A stretch of DNA of 64,000 bases from Pseudomonas ekonensis. GTDB taxonomy: Bacteria > Pseudomonadota > Gammaproteobacteria > Pseudomonadales > Pseudomonadaceae. The DNA lies in contig NZ_JAHSTS010000002.1 in assembly GCF_019145435.1 (NCBI RefSeq), forward strand, positions 372,001-436,000, read 5' to 3'. Numbering within the stretch: the first letter of the stretch is position 1; the number at the start of each line of letters is the position of its first letter. A program made the translations under genes and the position numbers. Below are positions 40,226 to 50,054 of this stretch, piece after piece. The notes under the pieces are model-generated. The model had not been told where the DNA came from and did no database searches. It worked only from the letters and a program-made list of their open reading frames with translations.

Positions 40226-41142
40226 ACGTTGGCAGGCACCGGCGGAACGACGATCGGCTCGACCGGAGCGGCGACGTAGGTCGGCGTCGGCTGGCCGGTC
40301 AGTTGCGCCAGCAGGTTGCCCAGACGCGGACGCAGCTTGCGGCGGTCGACGATCATGTCGATGGCGCCATGCTCCAGCAGGAACTCGCTGCGCTGGAAGC
40401 CTTCCGGCAGTTTTTCGCGCACGGTCTGCTCGATCACGCGCGGGCCCGCGAAGCCGATCAGGGCCTTCGGCTCACCGACGATCACGTCGCCGAGCATCGC
40501 CAGGCTGGCGGATACGCCGCCGTAGACAGGGTCGGTCAGCACGGAGATGAACGGGATGCCTTCTTCGCGCAGGCGAGCGAGCACCGCCGAGGTCTTGGCC
40601 ATCTGCATCAGCGAGATCAGGGCTTCCTGCATGCGCGCGCCACCGGAGGCGGCGAAGCAGATCATCGGGCAACGGTTTTCCAGGGCGTAGTTGGCGGCGC
40701 GCACGAAACGCTCACCGACGATGGCGCCCATGGAACCGCCCATGAAGTTGAATTCGAACGCCGACACCACCACCGGCATGCCCAGCAGGGTGCCGCTCAT
40801 AGAGATCAGGGCGTCTTTTTCGCCGGTCTGCTTCTGCGCAGCGGTCAGGCGGTCCTTGTACTTCTTGCCGTCGCGGAACTTCAGACGGTCGACCGGCTCC
40901 AGGTCGGCGCCCAGTTCGCTGCGGCCTTCGGCATCCAGGAAGATGTCGATGCGCGCACGTGCGCCGATGCGCATGTGGTGGTTGCACTTGGGGCAAACGT
41001 CCAGGGTCTTTTCCAGCTCGGGACGGTACAGCACAGCCTCGCAGGACGGGCACTTGTGCCACAGGCCTTCAGGCACCGAGCTCTTCTTGACCTCCGAACG
41101 CATGATCGAAGGGATCAGTTTGTCTACCAACCAGTTGCTCAT
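40222..41142 (-). CDS. accD: acetyl-CoA carboxylase carboxyltransferase beta subunit
   Basis: A 306-residue protein with the N-terminal zinc ribbon (four Cys, 'CPSCEAV' and 'CPKCNHH', about 29-51) and a crotonase-like core with '[17 protein letters not shown]'. It works with AccA to make malonyl-CoA for fatty acids. Confidence 0.97.
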   Translation of the reverse strand: MSNWLVDKLIPSIMRSEVKKSSVPEGLWHKCPSCEAVLYRPELEKTLDVCPKCNHHMRIGARARIDIFLDAEGRSELGADLEPVDRLKFRDGKKYKDRLTAAQKQTGEKDALISMSGTLLGMPVVVSAFEFNFMGGSMGAIVGERFVRAANYALENRCPMICFAASGGARMQEALISLMQMAKTSAVLARLREEGIPFISVLTDPVYGGVSASLAMLGDVIVGEPKALIGFAGPRVIEQTVREKLPEGFQRSEFLLEHGAIDMIVDRRKLRPRLGNLLAQLTGQPTPTYVAAPVEPIVVPPVPANV

Positions 41143-41340
41143 GCTTTCTTTCTCCAGTACCGGCGGCCCGAACGCTCTGGTTCGCGGCCCCGCGTATGCC
41201 CTTCAGCTAAATTCATTGTGTGCGGCGATGACCGGTGGACTGCCGGGTCGGCGGGAAGCGACCTTGCGCGCAATCCAAACATCCTCAGCCGCGCCTGCTT
41301 GTTGCAAGTGCAGTTATGGACGGCGGCAGTCTGCCAGCCG

Positions 41341-41973
41341 TCACATCGGTGCTGCGTTGCCGCGTGCGGCGTTGATGAACGCCCGGATCCTGGCGTGATC
41401 CTTGATGCCCTTGCTCGCTTCCACCCCGCCGCTGACATCGACCGCATACGGCCGCACCCGGGCGACGGCGTCGGCGACGTTGTCCGGCGTCAGGCCGCCG
41501 GCGAGGATCAACGGCTTGCTCAAACCCTGCGGAATCAAAGACCAGTCGAACGCCTCGCCGGTTCCGCCCGGCACGCCTTCGACGTAGGTGTCGAGCAGCA
41601 CGCCGCTGGCGCTCGGGTAGGCATCGCAGGCAGCGGCGATGTCGTCACCGGCCTTGACCCGCAGCGCCTTGATGTACGGCCGGTGCCAGCCTTCGCATTC
41701 GGCGGCGGTCTCGTCGCCATGGAACTGCAGCAGGTCCAGCGGCACGGCGTCGAGGATCTCCCCCAGTTCGCACCGGCTGGCGTTGACGAACAGGCCCACC
41801 GTGGTCACGAACGGCGGCAGCGCCCGGATGATCGCCCGCGCCTGCTGCACGGTCACCGCCCGCGGACTCTTGGCGTAGAACACGAAACCGATGGCGTCGG
41901 CCCCGGCCTCGACGGCCGCCAGCGCATCCTCTAAGCGGGTAATCCCGCAAATCTTGCTGCGAACGGCTGACAT
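41341..41973 (-). CDS. trpF: phosphoribosylanthranilate isomerase
   Basis: A 210-residue TIM barrel for the third step of tryptophan synthesis. 'KICGITR' holds the catalytic Cys and '[14 protein letters not shown]' the catalytic Asp; 'VDVSGGVE' is the phosphate site. I start at 41973; the frame continues 18 codons upstream into sequence that is not conserved. Confidence 0.96.
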   Translation of the reverse strand: MSAVRSKICGITRLEDALAAVEAGADAIGFVFYAKSPRAVTVQQARAIIRALPPFVTTVGLFVNASRCELGEILDAVPLDLLQFHGDETAAECEGWHRPYIKALRVKAGDDIAAACDAYPSASGVLLDTYVEGVPGGTGEAFDWSLIPQGLSKPLILAGGLTPDNVADAVARVRPYAVDVSGGVEASKGIKDHARIRAFINAARGNAAPM

Positions 41974-42036
41974 GTCGATAGAACCCCAAGGCAAATCCGT
42001 GAAAGTCCCGGATGGTAGCAAATGCATTCGAGGGCG

Positions 42037-42891
42037 TCAGCCGTCCAGTTCAGCGAAACCGGTCAGGAAATGCGGCCCGATGAAACGCTCCGGCAACGGG
42101 AACTCGTCGTGGTACTCGACCTGCACCAGATAGAGCCCGAACGGGTGCGCCGTCACCCCGCCGGAGCGCCGCTCACGGCTTTCCAGCACCTCTTTCATCC
42201 ACTCCACGGGGCGCTCGCCGGCGCCGATGGTCATCAGCACCCCGGCGATGTTGCGCACCATGTGGTGCAGGAACGCGCTGGCGCGGATGTCGATCACGAT
42301 CATCTTGCCGTGGCGGGTCACGCGCAGGTGATGGAGTTTCTTGACCGGCGACTTGGCCTGGCACTGGCCGGCGCGGAACGCGCTGAAATCGTGGGTGCCC
42401 ACCAGGCACTGCGCCGCCTGCGCCATGCGCTCGACGTCCAGCGGACGGTGGTTCCAGGTGATTTCCTCATTGAGGTGCGCCGGACGGATCTGATCATTGT
42501 AGATCACGTAGCGGTAACGCCGGGCGACGGCCTTGAAGCGCGCATGGAAGTGGGCCGGCATCACCTGGGCCCAACTGACGCTGATGTCGTGGGGCAGATT
42601 GATGTTGGCGCCCATGACCCAGGCCTTCAGCGACCGCACGGCCTGCGTATCGAAGTGCACCACCTGCCCGCAGGCGTGCACCCCGGCGTCGGTGCGGCCG
42701 GCGCACTGGATCGCCACCGGCGAATCGGCGACCTTCGACAGAGCCTTTTCCAGCTCTTCCTGCACCGACGGCACGCCTGTGGCCTGGCGTTGCCAGCCGC
42801 GGTAGCGCGAACCTTTGTACTCAACGCCCAGGGCGATGCGGAAAAAGCCTTCGGGGGCCATTTCGGCGGCCGGGTTATCTATGTTTGCCAA
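42037..42891 (-). CDS. truA: tRNA pseudouridine(38-40) synthase
   Basis: A 284-residue protein. 'CAGRTDAGVHACGQ' holds the catalytic Asp; 'RAWVMGANINLP' type and 'FSAFRAGQCQAKSPVK' segments are conserved. It modifies U38-U40 in the anticodon arm of many tRNAs. The fimV-truA-trpF order is standard in pseudomonads. Confidence 0.96.
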   Translation of the reverse strand: MANIDNPAAEMAPEGFFRIALGVEYKGSRYRGWQRQATGVPSVQEELEKALSKVADSPVAIQCAGRTDAGVHACGQVVHFDTQAVRSLKAWVMGANINLPHDISVSWAQVMPAHFHARFKAVARRYRYVIYNDQIRPAHLNEEITWNHRPLDVERMAQAAQCLVGTHDFSAFRAGQCQAKSPVKKLHHLRVTRHGKMIVIDIRASAFLHHMVRNIAGVLMTIGAGERPVEWMKEVLESRERRSGGVTAHPFGLYLVQVEYHDEFPLPERFIGPHFLTGFAELDG

Positions 42892-42970
42892 AGCGGGACA
42901 GCCTGCAGATCCACAAAGGCGGGCATTATAAGGCCATGAATGGGGGATGCCAGAAAGTTCTCCAGCGGGT

Positions 42971-43063
42971 GTTCCGGCCTCATCGCGGGCAAGCCCGCTC
43001 CCACACTGACCGTATCGTGCACAAGACCTGTGGGAGCGGGCTTGCCCGCGATGAGGCCGGAAC
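42971..43063. repeat. REPIN with 35-bp perfect arms
   Basis: The 35 bases at 42971-43005 are the exact inverted copy of 43029-43063, with a 23-base spacer. The core is TGTGGGAGCGGGCTTGCCCG. It lies between truA and fimV. Confidence 0.95.
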
Positions 43064-43085
43064 AGTCACCCAATGCCTGCCACCG

Positions 43086-43118
43086 AAACAAAAACGGCAG
43101 CCCCGATGGGCTGCCGTT
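43086..43118 (-). terminator. Rho-independent terminator after fimV
   Basis: AACGGCAGCCC pairs with GGGCTGCCGTT around a 4-base loop; on the minus strand TTTTT follows. Confidence 0.88.
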
Positions 43119-43140
43119 CTCATTACCGCCGAACGCCGGA

Positions 43141-45810
43141 TCAGGCCAGGTGCGAAAGCATCTCCCGGGCCTCGTTCTTCTGCTTGTCGTCACCCTCGCT
43201 GAGCACTTCGTTGAGGATGTCGCGCGCGCCGTCGTTGTCGCCCATGTCGATGTAGGCCTGGGCCAGGTCGAGCTTGGTGGCGGCCTCGTCGGTGCCGGAG
43301 AGGAAGTCGAAGTCATCCTCGCCCAGCTCACCGAGGTCACCGCCCATGGCCGCGTCAGCTTCGCTGAAGCTCGGCTCGCCGAGGCTCTGGGACAGGCGGT
43401 CCAGCTCTGCGTTGACGTCGTCCAGCTCGGCGGAGAACGCATCCGGTTCTGCAGGGGTCGCGTCCATTTCGTCCGCCAGGGACAGGTCGAAGTCCGCCGG
43501 CAGATCCAGCTCGTCGATCGGCGCCTGGGCCACGGCCGGCGCTTCGACCGGCGGCAGATCCTTCGCGCCGTCGTCCAGATCCAGCAGGAAATCGTCTTCG
43601 GCCAGCGTGGCCGGCGACGCTTCGGCGCCCAGGTCCAGGTCCAGGTCGAACTCCGGCAGGTCGTCGAGGTTTTCCTTGATTTCGGTCTGCTGCTGCAGCA
43701 CGGACTCGAAACTCAGGTCGTCATCGGCCGGGAACTCGTCCAGCTCGACCGGCGCCTCGGGCTCGACGAGCGCAGCAGGCTCAGGCTCAACCACCGCCGC
43801 CGGCTCCACCGGTTTGATGTTGTCCAGATCGTCGAGACTCAGGTCGAACGCGCTGTCCAGCTCGTTGTCGGTTTCGGCCGGGGCCTGCGGCTCGTCGAGC
43901 AGCAGTTCCTTGACGTATTCGGCATCCAGCTCGGCGGCCATGGCCGCAGCGGCCAGCCCGGTGGCGGCGACGACCGCCATGGCCGGGAAGCGCTTCTTCA
44001 GCTCTTCGACCTTGGCGAAGTTCTCGCCGTTGGCGACCAGCTGACGCTCCTGACCGACGAACATGTCGCGGTCGCCCTGGCGGCCGTAGACTTCCATCAG
44101 CTTCAGGCGCAGATCGCTGCGCTGCGGCTCCAGGCTCACGCCCTCCTCCAGCAGCGCGGCGGCCTGGTTCAGGCGACCGCCGTCGATGTGCGACTGGGCC
44201 TTGGCCAGCACGTCATCGGTGCGCTCGGCCGCCGGCGCGACCAGCGGCGCGGCGATCGGCTGCGCCACCACGACAGGCTCGACGGCCGGGGCCGGGGCTG
44301 GCGTTGGGGCTGGCGCCGGAGCAGGTGCGGGGTTCAGCTTGACGCTCGCCGCCGGCGTTTCCAGGCCTTCGAAGCTGCTTTCCGGCAGATCGAGTTCAGG
44401 CTCGAAGGATTGCTCCTCCAGGGCCCGGGCCATGCGCAGGTGCTTCTCGGCTTCCTGCTGGGCCTTGCGCCGGCGGGCCAGCAGCAACAGCAGAAGCAGC
44501 AGGACGATGGCGCCGCCGCCGGCCAGACCCAGCAGGATCGGGTTGGTCAGCAGTTCGTTGAAGGCTTTGTCGTCATCGGCGGCCGGTTTCGGCTCGACCA
44601 CAGGCTCGGCGGGCGCAGGCGCAGCCGCTTCGGGCGCCGGAGCGGCCGGGGCGATTTGCGCCGGGGCGACCGGCGGCGTGGTGGCCAGCTCGGCGGTGAT
44701 GGCCGGCACCGGAGCCGGCGCAGGCGCAGCTTCCGGTGCGGCGGCCGGCGCAGCCCCTTCGGCCTGCATCTTCGCCAGTTGATTGTTCTTCAGTTCGATC
44801 AGGCGCTGCAGCTTGTCCAGCTGGCTCTGCAGGTCTGCCATGCGGCTTTTCAGCTCGGCATTGTCGCGACGGGTCGTGTCGAGGCTTTCCTGGGTCACCG
44901 CCAGCTTGTTGCTCAGGGCCTTGGCGTCGCCGGCCGGGCCTTTGCCGCGGGCCTTGCCGCTTTCGGCGGAGACCAGGCTCAGGTTGTCCTTGGGGTTCGG
45001 CGCAGCGCCCGCGTTGCTGCGGCCACGCTTGGTCGCGTCCAACTGCTGCTGGCCGCTGCCCGGCTTGGCCACGTAACGGCGACCCTGGCGCCAGGCGGTG
45101 TTCTGCGCCGCCACTTCGGCGATCGCCTTCGATTGCGGCAGCGCCGTGCTTTGCACCGAATCCGGCAGGCGCAGCACCTGGCCGGTCTTCAGGCGGTTGA
45201 TGTTGCCGTCGATGAACGCATCCGGGTTGAGGGCCTGGATCGCCAGCATGGTCTGCTGCACCGATCCGCCGTTGCGCGCCTTGGCCGCGATTTCCCACAG
45301 GGTGTCGCGCGGCGTGGTGGTGTATTGCGCCGGATGGGTGGCGCCGGTGGTCGGCGCGGTGATGGTCTGCACCGGGGCCTGTTGGGCGGCGTCGGCGGTC
45401 TGCGGGGAGAACTTGGACGGATCCAGCAGCACGCTGTAGTCGCGCAGCAGGCGGCCATTGGGCCACATCACCTGCACCAGGAACTTCACCATCGGCTCGG
45501 ACAGCGGCTTGCTCGACGTCACGCGCAGCACGCTCTTGCCGCTGGCGTTGAGCACCGGGGTGAAGGTCAGGTCGTTGAGGAAGACCTGGCGGTCGACACC
45601 GGCCTTGGCGAAGTCTTCGGGCGAGGCCAGGCTCGGCACCACTTCGGCGGCGGTGAGATCCTTGACGTCGAGCAGCTCGATCTCCGCCACCAGCGGCTGG
45701 TTCAGGGTCGACTTCAGGGTCAGCTCCCCGAGCCCGAGGGCATGCGCCATACCGGATGACAGCGCCGAGGCGGCCGCTATTGCTAACACCAGTTTGCGAA
45801 CTTGAACCAT
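43141..45810 (-). CDS. fimV: FimV-like polar scaffold protein
   Basis: An 889-residue protein: signal peptide (about 1-24), FimV N-domain, LysM peptidoglycan-binding domain (about 160-225), coiled coil (about 305-355), Pro/Ala linker, one membrane segment (about 425-445), TPR region and a long acidic cytoplasmic part ending in the conserved FimV C-domain 'LDLAQAYIDMGDNDGARDIL'. FimV organises cell poles and, in P. aeruginosa, type IV pili and cAMP signalling. Gene context matches PA3115. Confidence 0.93.
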   Translation of the reverse strand: MVQVRKLVLAIAAASALSSGMAHALGLGELTLKSTLNQPLVAEIELLDVKDLTAAEVVPSLASPEDFAKAGVDRQVFLNDLTFTPVLNASGKSVLRVTSSKPLSEPMVKFLVQVMWPNGRLLRDYSVLLDPSKFSPQTADAAQQAPVQTITAPTTGATHPAQYTTTPRDTLWEIAAKARNGGSVQQTMLAIQALNPDAFIDGNINRLKTGQVLRLPDSVQSTALPQSKAIAEVAAQNTAWRQGRRYVAKPGSGQQQLDATKRGRSNAGAAPNPKDNLSLVSAESGKARGKGPAGDAKALSNKLAVTQESLDTTRRDNAELKSRMADLQSQLDKLQRLIELKNNQLAKMQAEGAAPAAAPEAAPAPAPVPAITAELATTPPVAPAQIAPAAPAPEAAAPAPAEPVVEPKPAADDDKAFNELLTNPILLGLAGGGAIVLLLLLLLLARRRKAQQEAEKHLRMARALEEQSFEPELDLPESSFEGLETPAASVKLNPAPAPAPAPTPAPAPAVEPVVVAQPIAAPLVAPAAERTDDVLAKAQSHIDGGRLNQAAALLEEGVSLEPQRSDLRLKLMEVYGRQGDRDMFVGQERQLVANGENFAKVEELKKRFPAMAVVAATGLAAAAMAAELDAEYVKELLLDEPQAPAETDNELDSAFDLSLDDLDNIKPVEPAAVVEPEPAALVEPEAPVELDEFPADDDLSFESVLQQQTEIKENLDDLPEFDLDLDLGAEASPATLAEDDFLLDLDDGAKDLPPVEAPAVAQAPIDELDLPADFDLSLADEMDATPAEPDAFSAELDDVNAELDRLSQSLGEPSFSEADAAMGGDLGELGEDDFDFLSGTDEAATKLDLAQAYIDMGDNDGARDILNEVLSEGDDKQKNEAREMLSHLA

Positions 45811-46018
45811 AGCCTCTTCCTTTGTCTGAACATTCCTCGGCCAGCGAGAAGTCTTGAATACCGCTGCCGCAAGGCATTGCGCGCGACGACGGAAACGGGC
45901 CGCGCGCGATCATTTCTTTGATGCCCCGGAAAGTCCCGGAGAGTGACTCGTTGCCAAGCGCTCCGGCCAAGCATAGCGCTCGGCTAGATTCAGTCGACAA
46001 ATTGTTGCCAAGTATCTT

Positions 46019-47029
46019 TTACAGCAGGCCTTTTATCAACAATTCGGCGACCTGCACCGCGTTGAGGGCCGCGCCTTTGCGCACGTTATCTGACGTCAGC
46101 CACAGATTTAGTTCCGCCGGCTCGTCGACACCGCCGCGCACCCGCCCGACATAGACCACATCCTGCCCCACCGCGTCACCGACCGCCGTCGGATAATCGC
46201 CGGCTTCGACCAGCTCAATGCCGGGCGCGCGCTCAAGCGCGGCGTTGACCTTTTTCAGGTCGACCGCGTCCGCTGACCGCAAGGTCACGCTAAAGCTATC
46301 GCCAAAAAACACCGGGGCTTGAATGCAAGTCGCGGAAATCTTCACGGAAGGGTTGGCCAGCACCTGACGCAGCTCGCGCACCAGGCGTTTTTCCAGGGAG
46401 GTGTGGCCGTCGGCGTCCGGTGCGCCGACCTGGGCCAGCAGGTTGAAGGCAATCTGACGGTCGAAGAACGACGGCTCCAGAGGGCGCATGTTCAGCAGCT
46501 CGGCGGTCTGGCGCGCCAGCTCGGTGACGGCTTCGCGCCCCAGGGCGGATACCGCCAGGCTGGCGGTGACGTGCACGGACTGCAGGTCGAGCAGACCGCG
46601 CAACGGCGCCAGCGCCACCGCCAGCGTCGTGGCCGACGGGCTCGGGCTGCCGACCTGGAACGGCGCCTTCAGGCCGTCCAGCACGCCGGCGTTGGCTTCC
46701 GGCACCACCTGCGGCGCCCGCTCGGCCGGCAAGGCGCCGGACAGGTCGATCAGCGAGCAGCCGGCGGCATGGGCGCGGTCGGCGAAGCTCAGGGTGACGG
46801 CAGGGCCGGCGGCGAAGAACGCCAGTTTGACCTTGCTGAAGTCGTACGCATCGACTTCCCGCACCCGCACGTTCTTGCCGCGAAAAGGCACCGAACTGCC
46901 GGCGGATTCGCTGCTGGCCAGCAGGTGCAGGTTGCCGACCGGGAAGTCGCGCTCCTCGAGAATCTGCACAAGGGTTTCGCCGACGGTACCGGTGGCGCCG
47001 ATCACGGCAATATCGATGGGCTGGCTCAT
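46019..47029 (-). CDS. usg: Usg-type homologue of aspartate-semialdehyde dehydrogenase, no catalytic Cys
   Basis: A 336-residue protein with the ASD fold: 'VIGATGTVGETLVQIL' binds NADP. The active-site Cys of true ASD (in an N-P-x-C motif) is missing: here the segment reads 'GSPSPSATT'. This fits the Usg-1 paralogue (PA3116 position). It should not make aspartate semialdehyde; its role is unknown. It precedes fimV as in other pseudomonads. Confidence 0.88.
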   Translation of the reverse strand: MSQPIDIAVIGATGTVGETLVQILEERDFPVGNLHLLASSESAGSSVPFRGKNVRVREVDAYDFSKVKLAFFAAGPAVTLSFADRAHAAGCSLIDLSGALPAERAPQVVPEANAGVLDGLKAPFQVGSPSPSATTLAVALAPLRGLLDLQSVHVTASLAVSALGREAVTELARQTAELLNMRPLEPSFFDRQIAFNLLAQVGAPDADGHTSLEKRLVRELRQVLANPSVKISATCIQAPVFFGDSFSVTLRSADAVDLKKVNAALERAPGIELVEAGDYPTAVGDAVGQDVVYVGRVRGGVDEPAELNLWLTSDNVRKGAALNAVQVAELLIKGLL

Positions 47030-47148
47030 GGTGCGACCTCAGGCAGAACGGGGGGGAGCGGCACTTTACCGGGTGGCCGGCACGCAGGCAATTTCTGCCG
47101 AAGCCCAGCCATGCCGGCGACCGCCCCGCCCTCCCCGAAGGCCTCGCA

Positions 47149-48105
47149 TCACGGCATCAGGATGACCTTGTCCCCACTGCCCTGATTCACCTCGGCGTAA
47201 CGGGCCAGCCCCTGCTCCAGCGGCGCTTCCACCAGCCCCTGCGGCAACGGCAGCAAGCCTTCGTCGAAGTAGCGGCCGAATTGCTCGAGCATCGCCGCGC
47301 AGGCCTGCACGCCGTACAGCAACGAGTTGATCCCGACCACCGAGCCGCCCTTGCGGTACAGGGCCAACGCCGGCAGTTGCACATGCCCGTCCACCGGTGC
47401 GGCGATGATCGCGATCCGCCCGAACGTCGCCAGCGCCGCCACCGAGGCCGGCAGCCAGAATCCGGTGGTGTCGAAAATCACATCGGCCCCGCCGCGGTAC
47501 ACCGCATTGACCTGAGCGCCCAGCGCCTGCGGCGTGTCCAGCAGGATCGTCCGGTAGCCTTGGGCCTGCAAAGCCTCTACCTGCTCTGGCCGGCGCGCCG
47601 CCGCCAGCACCTGGGCTCCGCGCACCTTGGCCAGGGCCAGCGCCGCCGTGGCCACCGCCCCGCCGCCGATCACCAGCAGCCGCGTTTCGGCGCTCACCAG
47701 GCTGCGTTCCAATGCGTCCCACGCCGTGGTGTACGGCACGCCGAGGCTGGCGGCCTGGGTAAAGCTCAGGTGCGAAGGCTTATGCGCCACACCGTTGGCC
47801 GGCAGCTTGACGAATTGCGCATGGGAGCCGTCGGCGAAGAAGCCCAGCTCACGGCCCGTGCCCCACACTTCCCGGCCGATCAGCGCCGACGGCCCTTCGA
47901 CCACCACCCCGGCGAAATCCCGGCCGGGAATGCGCGGCAGCGTGGTGTAGGGAAAACGCCCGAGCACGTTCTTCACGTCGCTGGGGTTCAGGCCCGCCGC
48001 CTTGATCTGCACCAGCACCTCATCGGCGCCCGGCACCGGGGTCGGCACCTCGACGAAGCGCAGGGAAGCCAAATCGCCCGTTTGATCGAACTGCAATGCT
48101 TTCAT
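47149..48105 (-). CDS. zinc-less alcohol dehydrogenase, quinone-oxidoreductase type
   Basis: A 318-residue MDR-family protein: GroES-like N-domain, then a Rossmann domain with 'GGGAVATAALALAK'. It lacks the Cys cluster for structural zinc, so quinone reductase or enoyl-reductase chemistry with NADPH is likely. The ATG at 48105 starts the conserved 'MKALQF'. It follows the XapX gene by 31 bases and probably shares its transcript. Confidence 0.85.
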   Translation of the reverse strand: MKALQFDQTGDLASLRFVEVPTPVPGADEVLVQIKAAGLNPSDVKNVLGRFPYTTLPRIPGRDFAGVVVEGPSALIGREVWGTGRELGFFADGSHAQFVKLPANGVAHKPSHLSFTQAASLGVPYTTAWDALERSLVSAETRLLVIGGGAVATAALALAKVRGAQVLAAARRPEQVEALQAQGYRTILLDTPQALGAQVNAVYRGGADVIFDTTGFWLPASVAALATFGRIAIIAAPVDGHVQLPALALYRKGGSVVGINSLLYGVQACAAMLEQFGRYFDEGLLPLPQGLVEAPLEQGLARYAEVNQGSGDKVILMP

Positions 48106-48136
48106 GGGTACATCCACCGATTGGAAAAAAAGGGAT

Positions 48137-48310
48137 TCAGGACAGCCAGCCGGCCACCAGTTGCCGGCCCATCGGCCACAACTGCTCACCGGCCAGCATG
48201 CCGAGCAGACCGACCAGGGCAATCGTCGGCGGCGCCGGGGAGCGGACATCCAGCGCACCGTACAGCAGGCCGACGCCCAGGCCGACCGCCAGGGAAATCA
48301 GGTAATTCAT
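48137..48310 (-). CDS. XapX domain membrane protein (57 aa)
   Basis: Translates as 57 residues with two membrane segments (about 3-20 and 28-46), separated by 'DVRSPAPP', the signature of the XapX (DUF1427) family. GGAG lies 8 bases before the ATG. Function unknown. It lies between an AraC-type regulator and an oxidoreductase, all in one direction. Confidence 0.85.
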   Translation of the reverse strand: MNYLISLAVGLGVGLLYGALDVRSPAPPTIALVGLLGMLAGEQLWPMGRQLVAGWLS

Positions 48311-48475
48311 GGGACAGCTCCGCCTGAGGAAGGGAATGGGCAGAGTCTAGGGAAAGGCGTGCGGCGGCATCGGCCAAGGACTTCCGAATTTCGGCCAATC
48401 CTTCGGCGCCCTCAATGGCGCCATCGCCAGCCGCCTATTCACTTTCGGTCAAAGGTCCGGATCCGGCGCGACCAC

Positions 48476-48565
48476 TGTGGGAGCGGGCCTGTTCGCGATC
48501 GCGTCGGAACATCCGGCACAGGCTTCGACTGAAAGACCGCCATCGCGAGCAGGCTCGCTCCCACA
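48476..48565. repeat. REPIN
   Basis: TGTGGGAGCGGGCCTGTTCG at 48476 and its imperfect inverted partner CGAGCAGGCTCGCTCCCACA ending at 48565 flank a spacer of about 40 bases. Arms have diverged at a few positions. Confidence 0.88.
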
Positions 48566-48576
48566 AGGGACCGCGA

Positions 48577-49356
48577 TCAACCGGAGCCCGTGCCCGCACC
48601 GTACTGCGAAGGCGCCACGCCCAGCTCGCGGCGGAACATGTCACTGAAGCTGCTCGGCGAATACCCCAGCTCCCGGGCGATGGCGCTCACCGGCACGCCC
48701 TGGATCAGCTCCGCCGCCGCGGTCGCCAGTTGCACCTGCCGCCGCCATTCGGCGAAGCCCATGCCCAGGCCGTCCTTGAACAGCCTCGCCAGGGTGCGCA
48801 CGCTGGCCCCGGCGTTCTCCGCGTGCCGCTCGAACGGGATGTCCAGCGAAGGCGCGGCCATGACCGCCTGGCACAGGTTCATCAGGCGCCGGTCGGAATC
48901 GTCCGGCAGCGGGATCTTCAGTTGCGAGCGCCGGGCGCGCTTGAGCTCCAGCAGGGCCAGGCCGACCAGCGCGTCGTAATAGGCCGGATCGCCGCTGTCA
49001 CCCTCCTCCACCAGCCCGACGATCAGCTCGCGCAGCAGACCGCCGACCTCGATCACCTGCACCGTGGCGTCGAGCGTCGCGGCCAGCGCCGGGCGCAGGT
49101 AGATGTTGCGCATCTGCAGGTCCGACACCACGCGGATCCCGTGGGGCACCCCCGGCGGCAGCCATACCGCCCGCTGCGGCGGAACCACCAGCGCCTCGTG
49201 GGGCGTCTCGACCCACATCACCCCGCTCATGGCATACAGCAGTTGGCCCCAGACATGCTCATGGGGCTCGATGAACAGCCCGCGCGGATAGGTGCGCGCC
49301 AGCGGCTGCACCGGCACATCGGTATCGCTCAGGTCAGGGGGCGCGGCAAGGGCCAT
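48577..49356 (-). CDS. AraC-family regulator with cupin sensor domain
   Basis: A 259-residue protein. N-terminal cupin-like domain (about 20-95, 'EPHEHVWGQLLYAMSGVMWV' type) for a small ligand; C-terminal pair of helix-turn-helix motifs (about 165-255, 'ELGYSPSSFSDMFRRELGVAPSQY'). It probably controls the XapX-oxidoreductase pair just downstream. Confidence 0.88.
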   Translation of the reverse strand: MALAAPPDLSDTDVPVQPLARTYPRGLFIEPHEHVWGQLLYAMSGVMWVETPHEALVVPPQRAVWLPPGVPHGIRVVSDLQMRNIYLRPALAATLDATVQVIEVGGLLRELIVGLVEEGDSGDPAYYDALVGLALLELKRARRSQLKIPLPDDSDRRLMNLCQAVMAAPSLDIPFERHAENAGASVRTLARLFKDGLGMGFAEWRRQVQLATAAAELIQGVPVSAIARELGYSPSSFSDMFRRELGVAPSQYGAGTGSG

Positions 49357-49495
49357 GGCGGACGGTCATCGGTTTGGAGGAAAGCGCATGGTAACCAGTC
49401 GCCGATCCGCCCGCCAACGCGCCGCCGGACCATCCGAGTGAATTTTCCCGGCGCGCCGCGATCCCTCTATAACAACAGGGAGGAACCGGGGCTTT

Positions 49496-49723
49496 ATGAA
49501 CAACGCAAAACTGTTTGTCATCGAATACACCCTTCACGGCGCGCCGAAGTCGTTCATCATCCGTTCGGAGAAAATGGACAACGTCGAGGCCTGGCACTGG
49601 GCGAGCTGCGACGCTGGCGTCGGCCGGATCCCGCGCTTCGGCCGGGAAAAGGTGCAGAAGACCAGCAAGCCGACGGCGGAGAAATTCGGCGTGGAGAACG
49701 TCACCTGGCGACCGGCAAGCTAA
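49496..49723 (+). CDS. small conserved Pseudomonas protein (75 aa)
   Basis: A 75-residue basic, soluble protein rich in Trp, Phe and Lys, with no signal. It recalls a small Pseudomonas-specific family (perhaps DUF6555), but I could not check this. A weak GGGGCTTT precedes the ATG. Function unknown. Confidence 0.7.
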   Translation: MNNAKLFVIEYTLHGAPKSFIIRSEKMDNVEAWHWASCDAGVGRIPRFGREKVQKTSKPTAEKFGVENVTWRPAS

Positions 49724-49761
49724 GCTTGTCCGGTCACCGGCAGACACGGGGGATAGCCGCC

Positions 49762-50034
49762 ATGACATCGATCAGCAGCCTGGCGCGGCTCGACTACGGG
49801 CTGGAGACGCCGTCCGGGCACGTCATCAAGAGCGTCGAGTGCCGGGTCGGGCTGGAATCGGTCGCGGACGACCCCTACCGGTTTGCGCTGTGCGTGTCCG
49901 CCCCGCTGCCGCAGGGCCTGGAACAGGCCAGCACCGTGGATGTGCGGGTGCAGGGGCGACGCCTGCAAGGCACTGTCTTGCGGGTCGAACACCTGGACGA
50001 CGCGCGCCTGAAACTGGAAGTGGAGCCCGATTAG
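49762..50034 (+). CDS. small hypothetical protein (90 aa)
   Basis: A 90-residue protein that looks like a small beta barrel (alternating hydrophobic strands; 'VDVRVQGRRLQGTVLRVE' recalls PilZ/OB-like folds, weakly). ATG at 49762 follows GGGGGATAG. It converges with the metallothionein gene. Function unknown. Confidence 0.65.
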   Translation: MTSISSLARLDYGLETPSGHVIKSVECRVGLESVADDPYRFALCVSAPLPQGLEQASTVDVRVQGRRLQGTVLRVEHLDDARLKLEVEPD

Positions 50035-50041
50035 GCTCCAC
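50020..50041. terminator. bidirectional hairpin between convergent genes
   Basis: GTGGAGCC pairs with GGCTCCAC around 6 bases that include the stop codon of the gene at 49762. It lies before the 3' end of the metallothionein gene coming from the right. Confidence 0.6.
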
Positions 50042-50054
50042 TTCCGGTTTCAGC

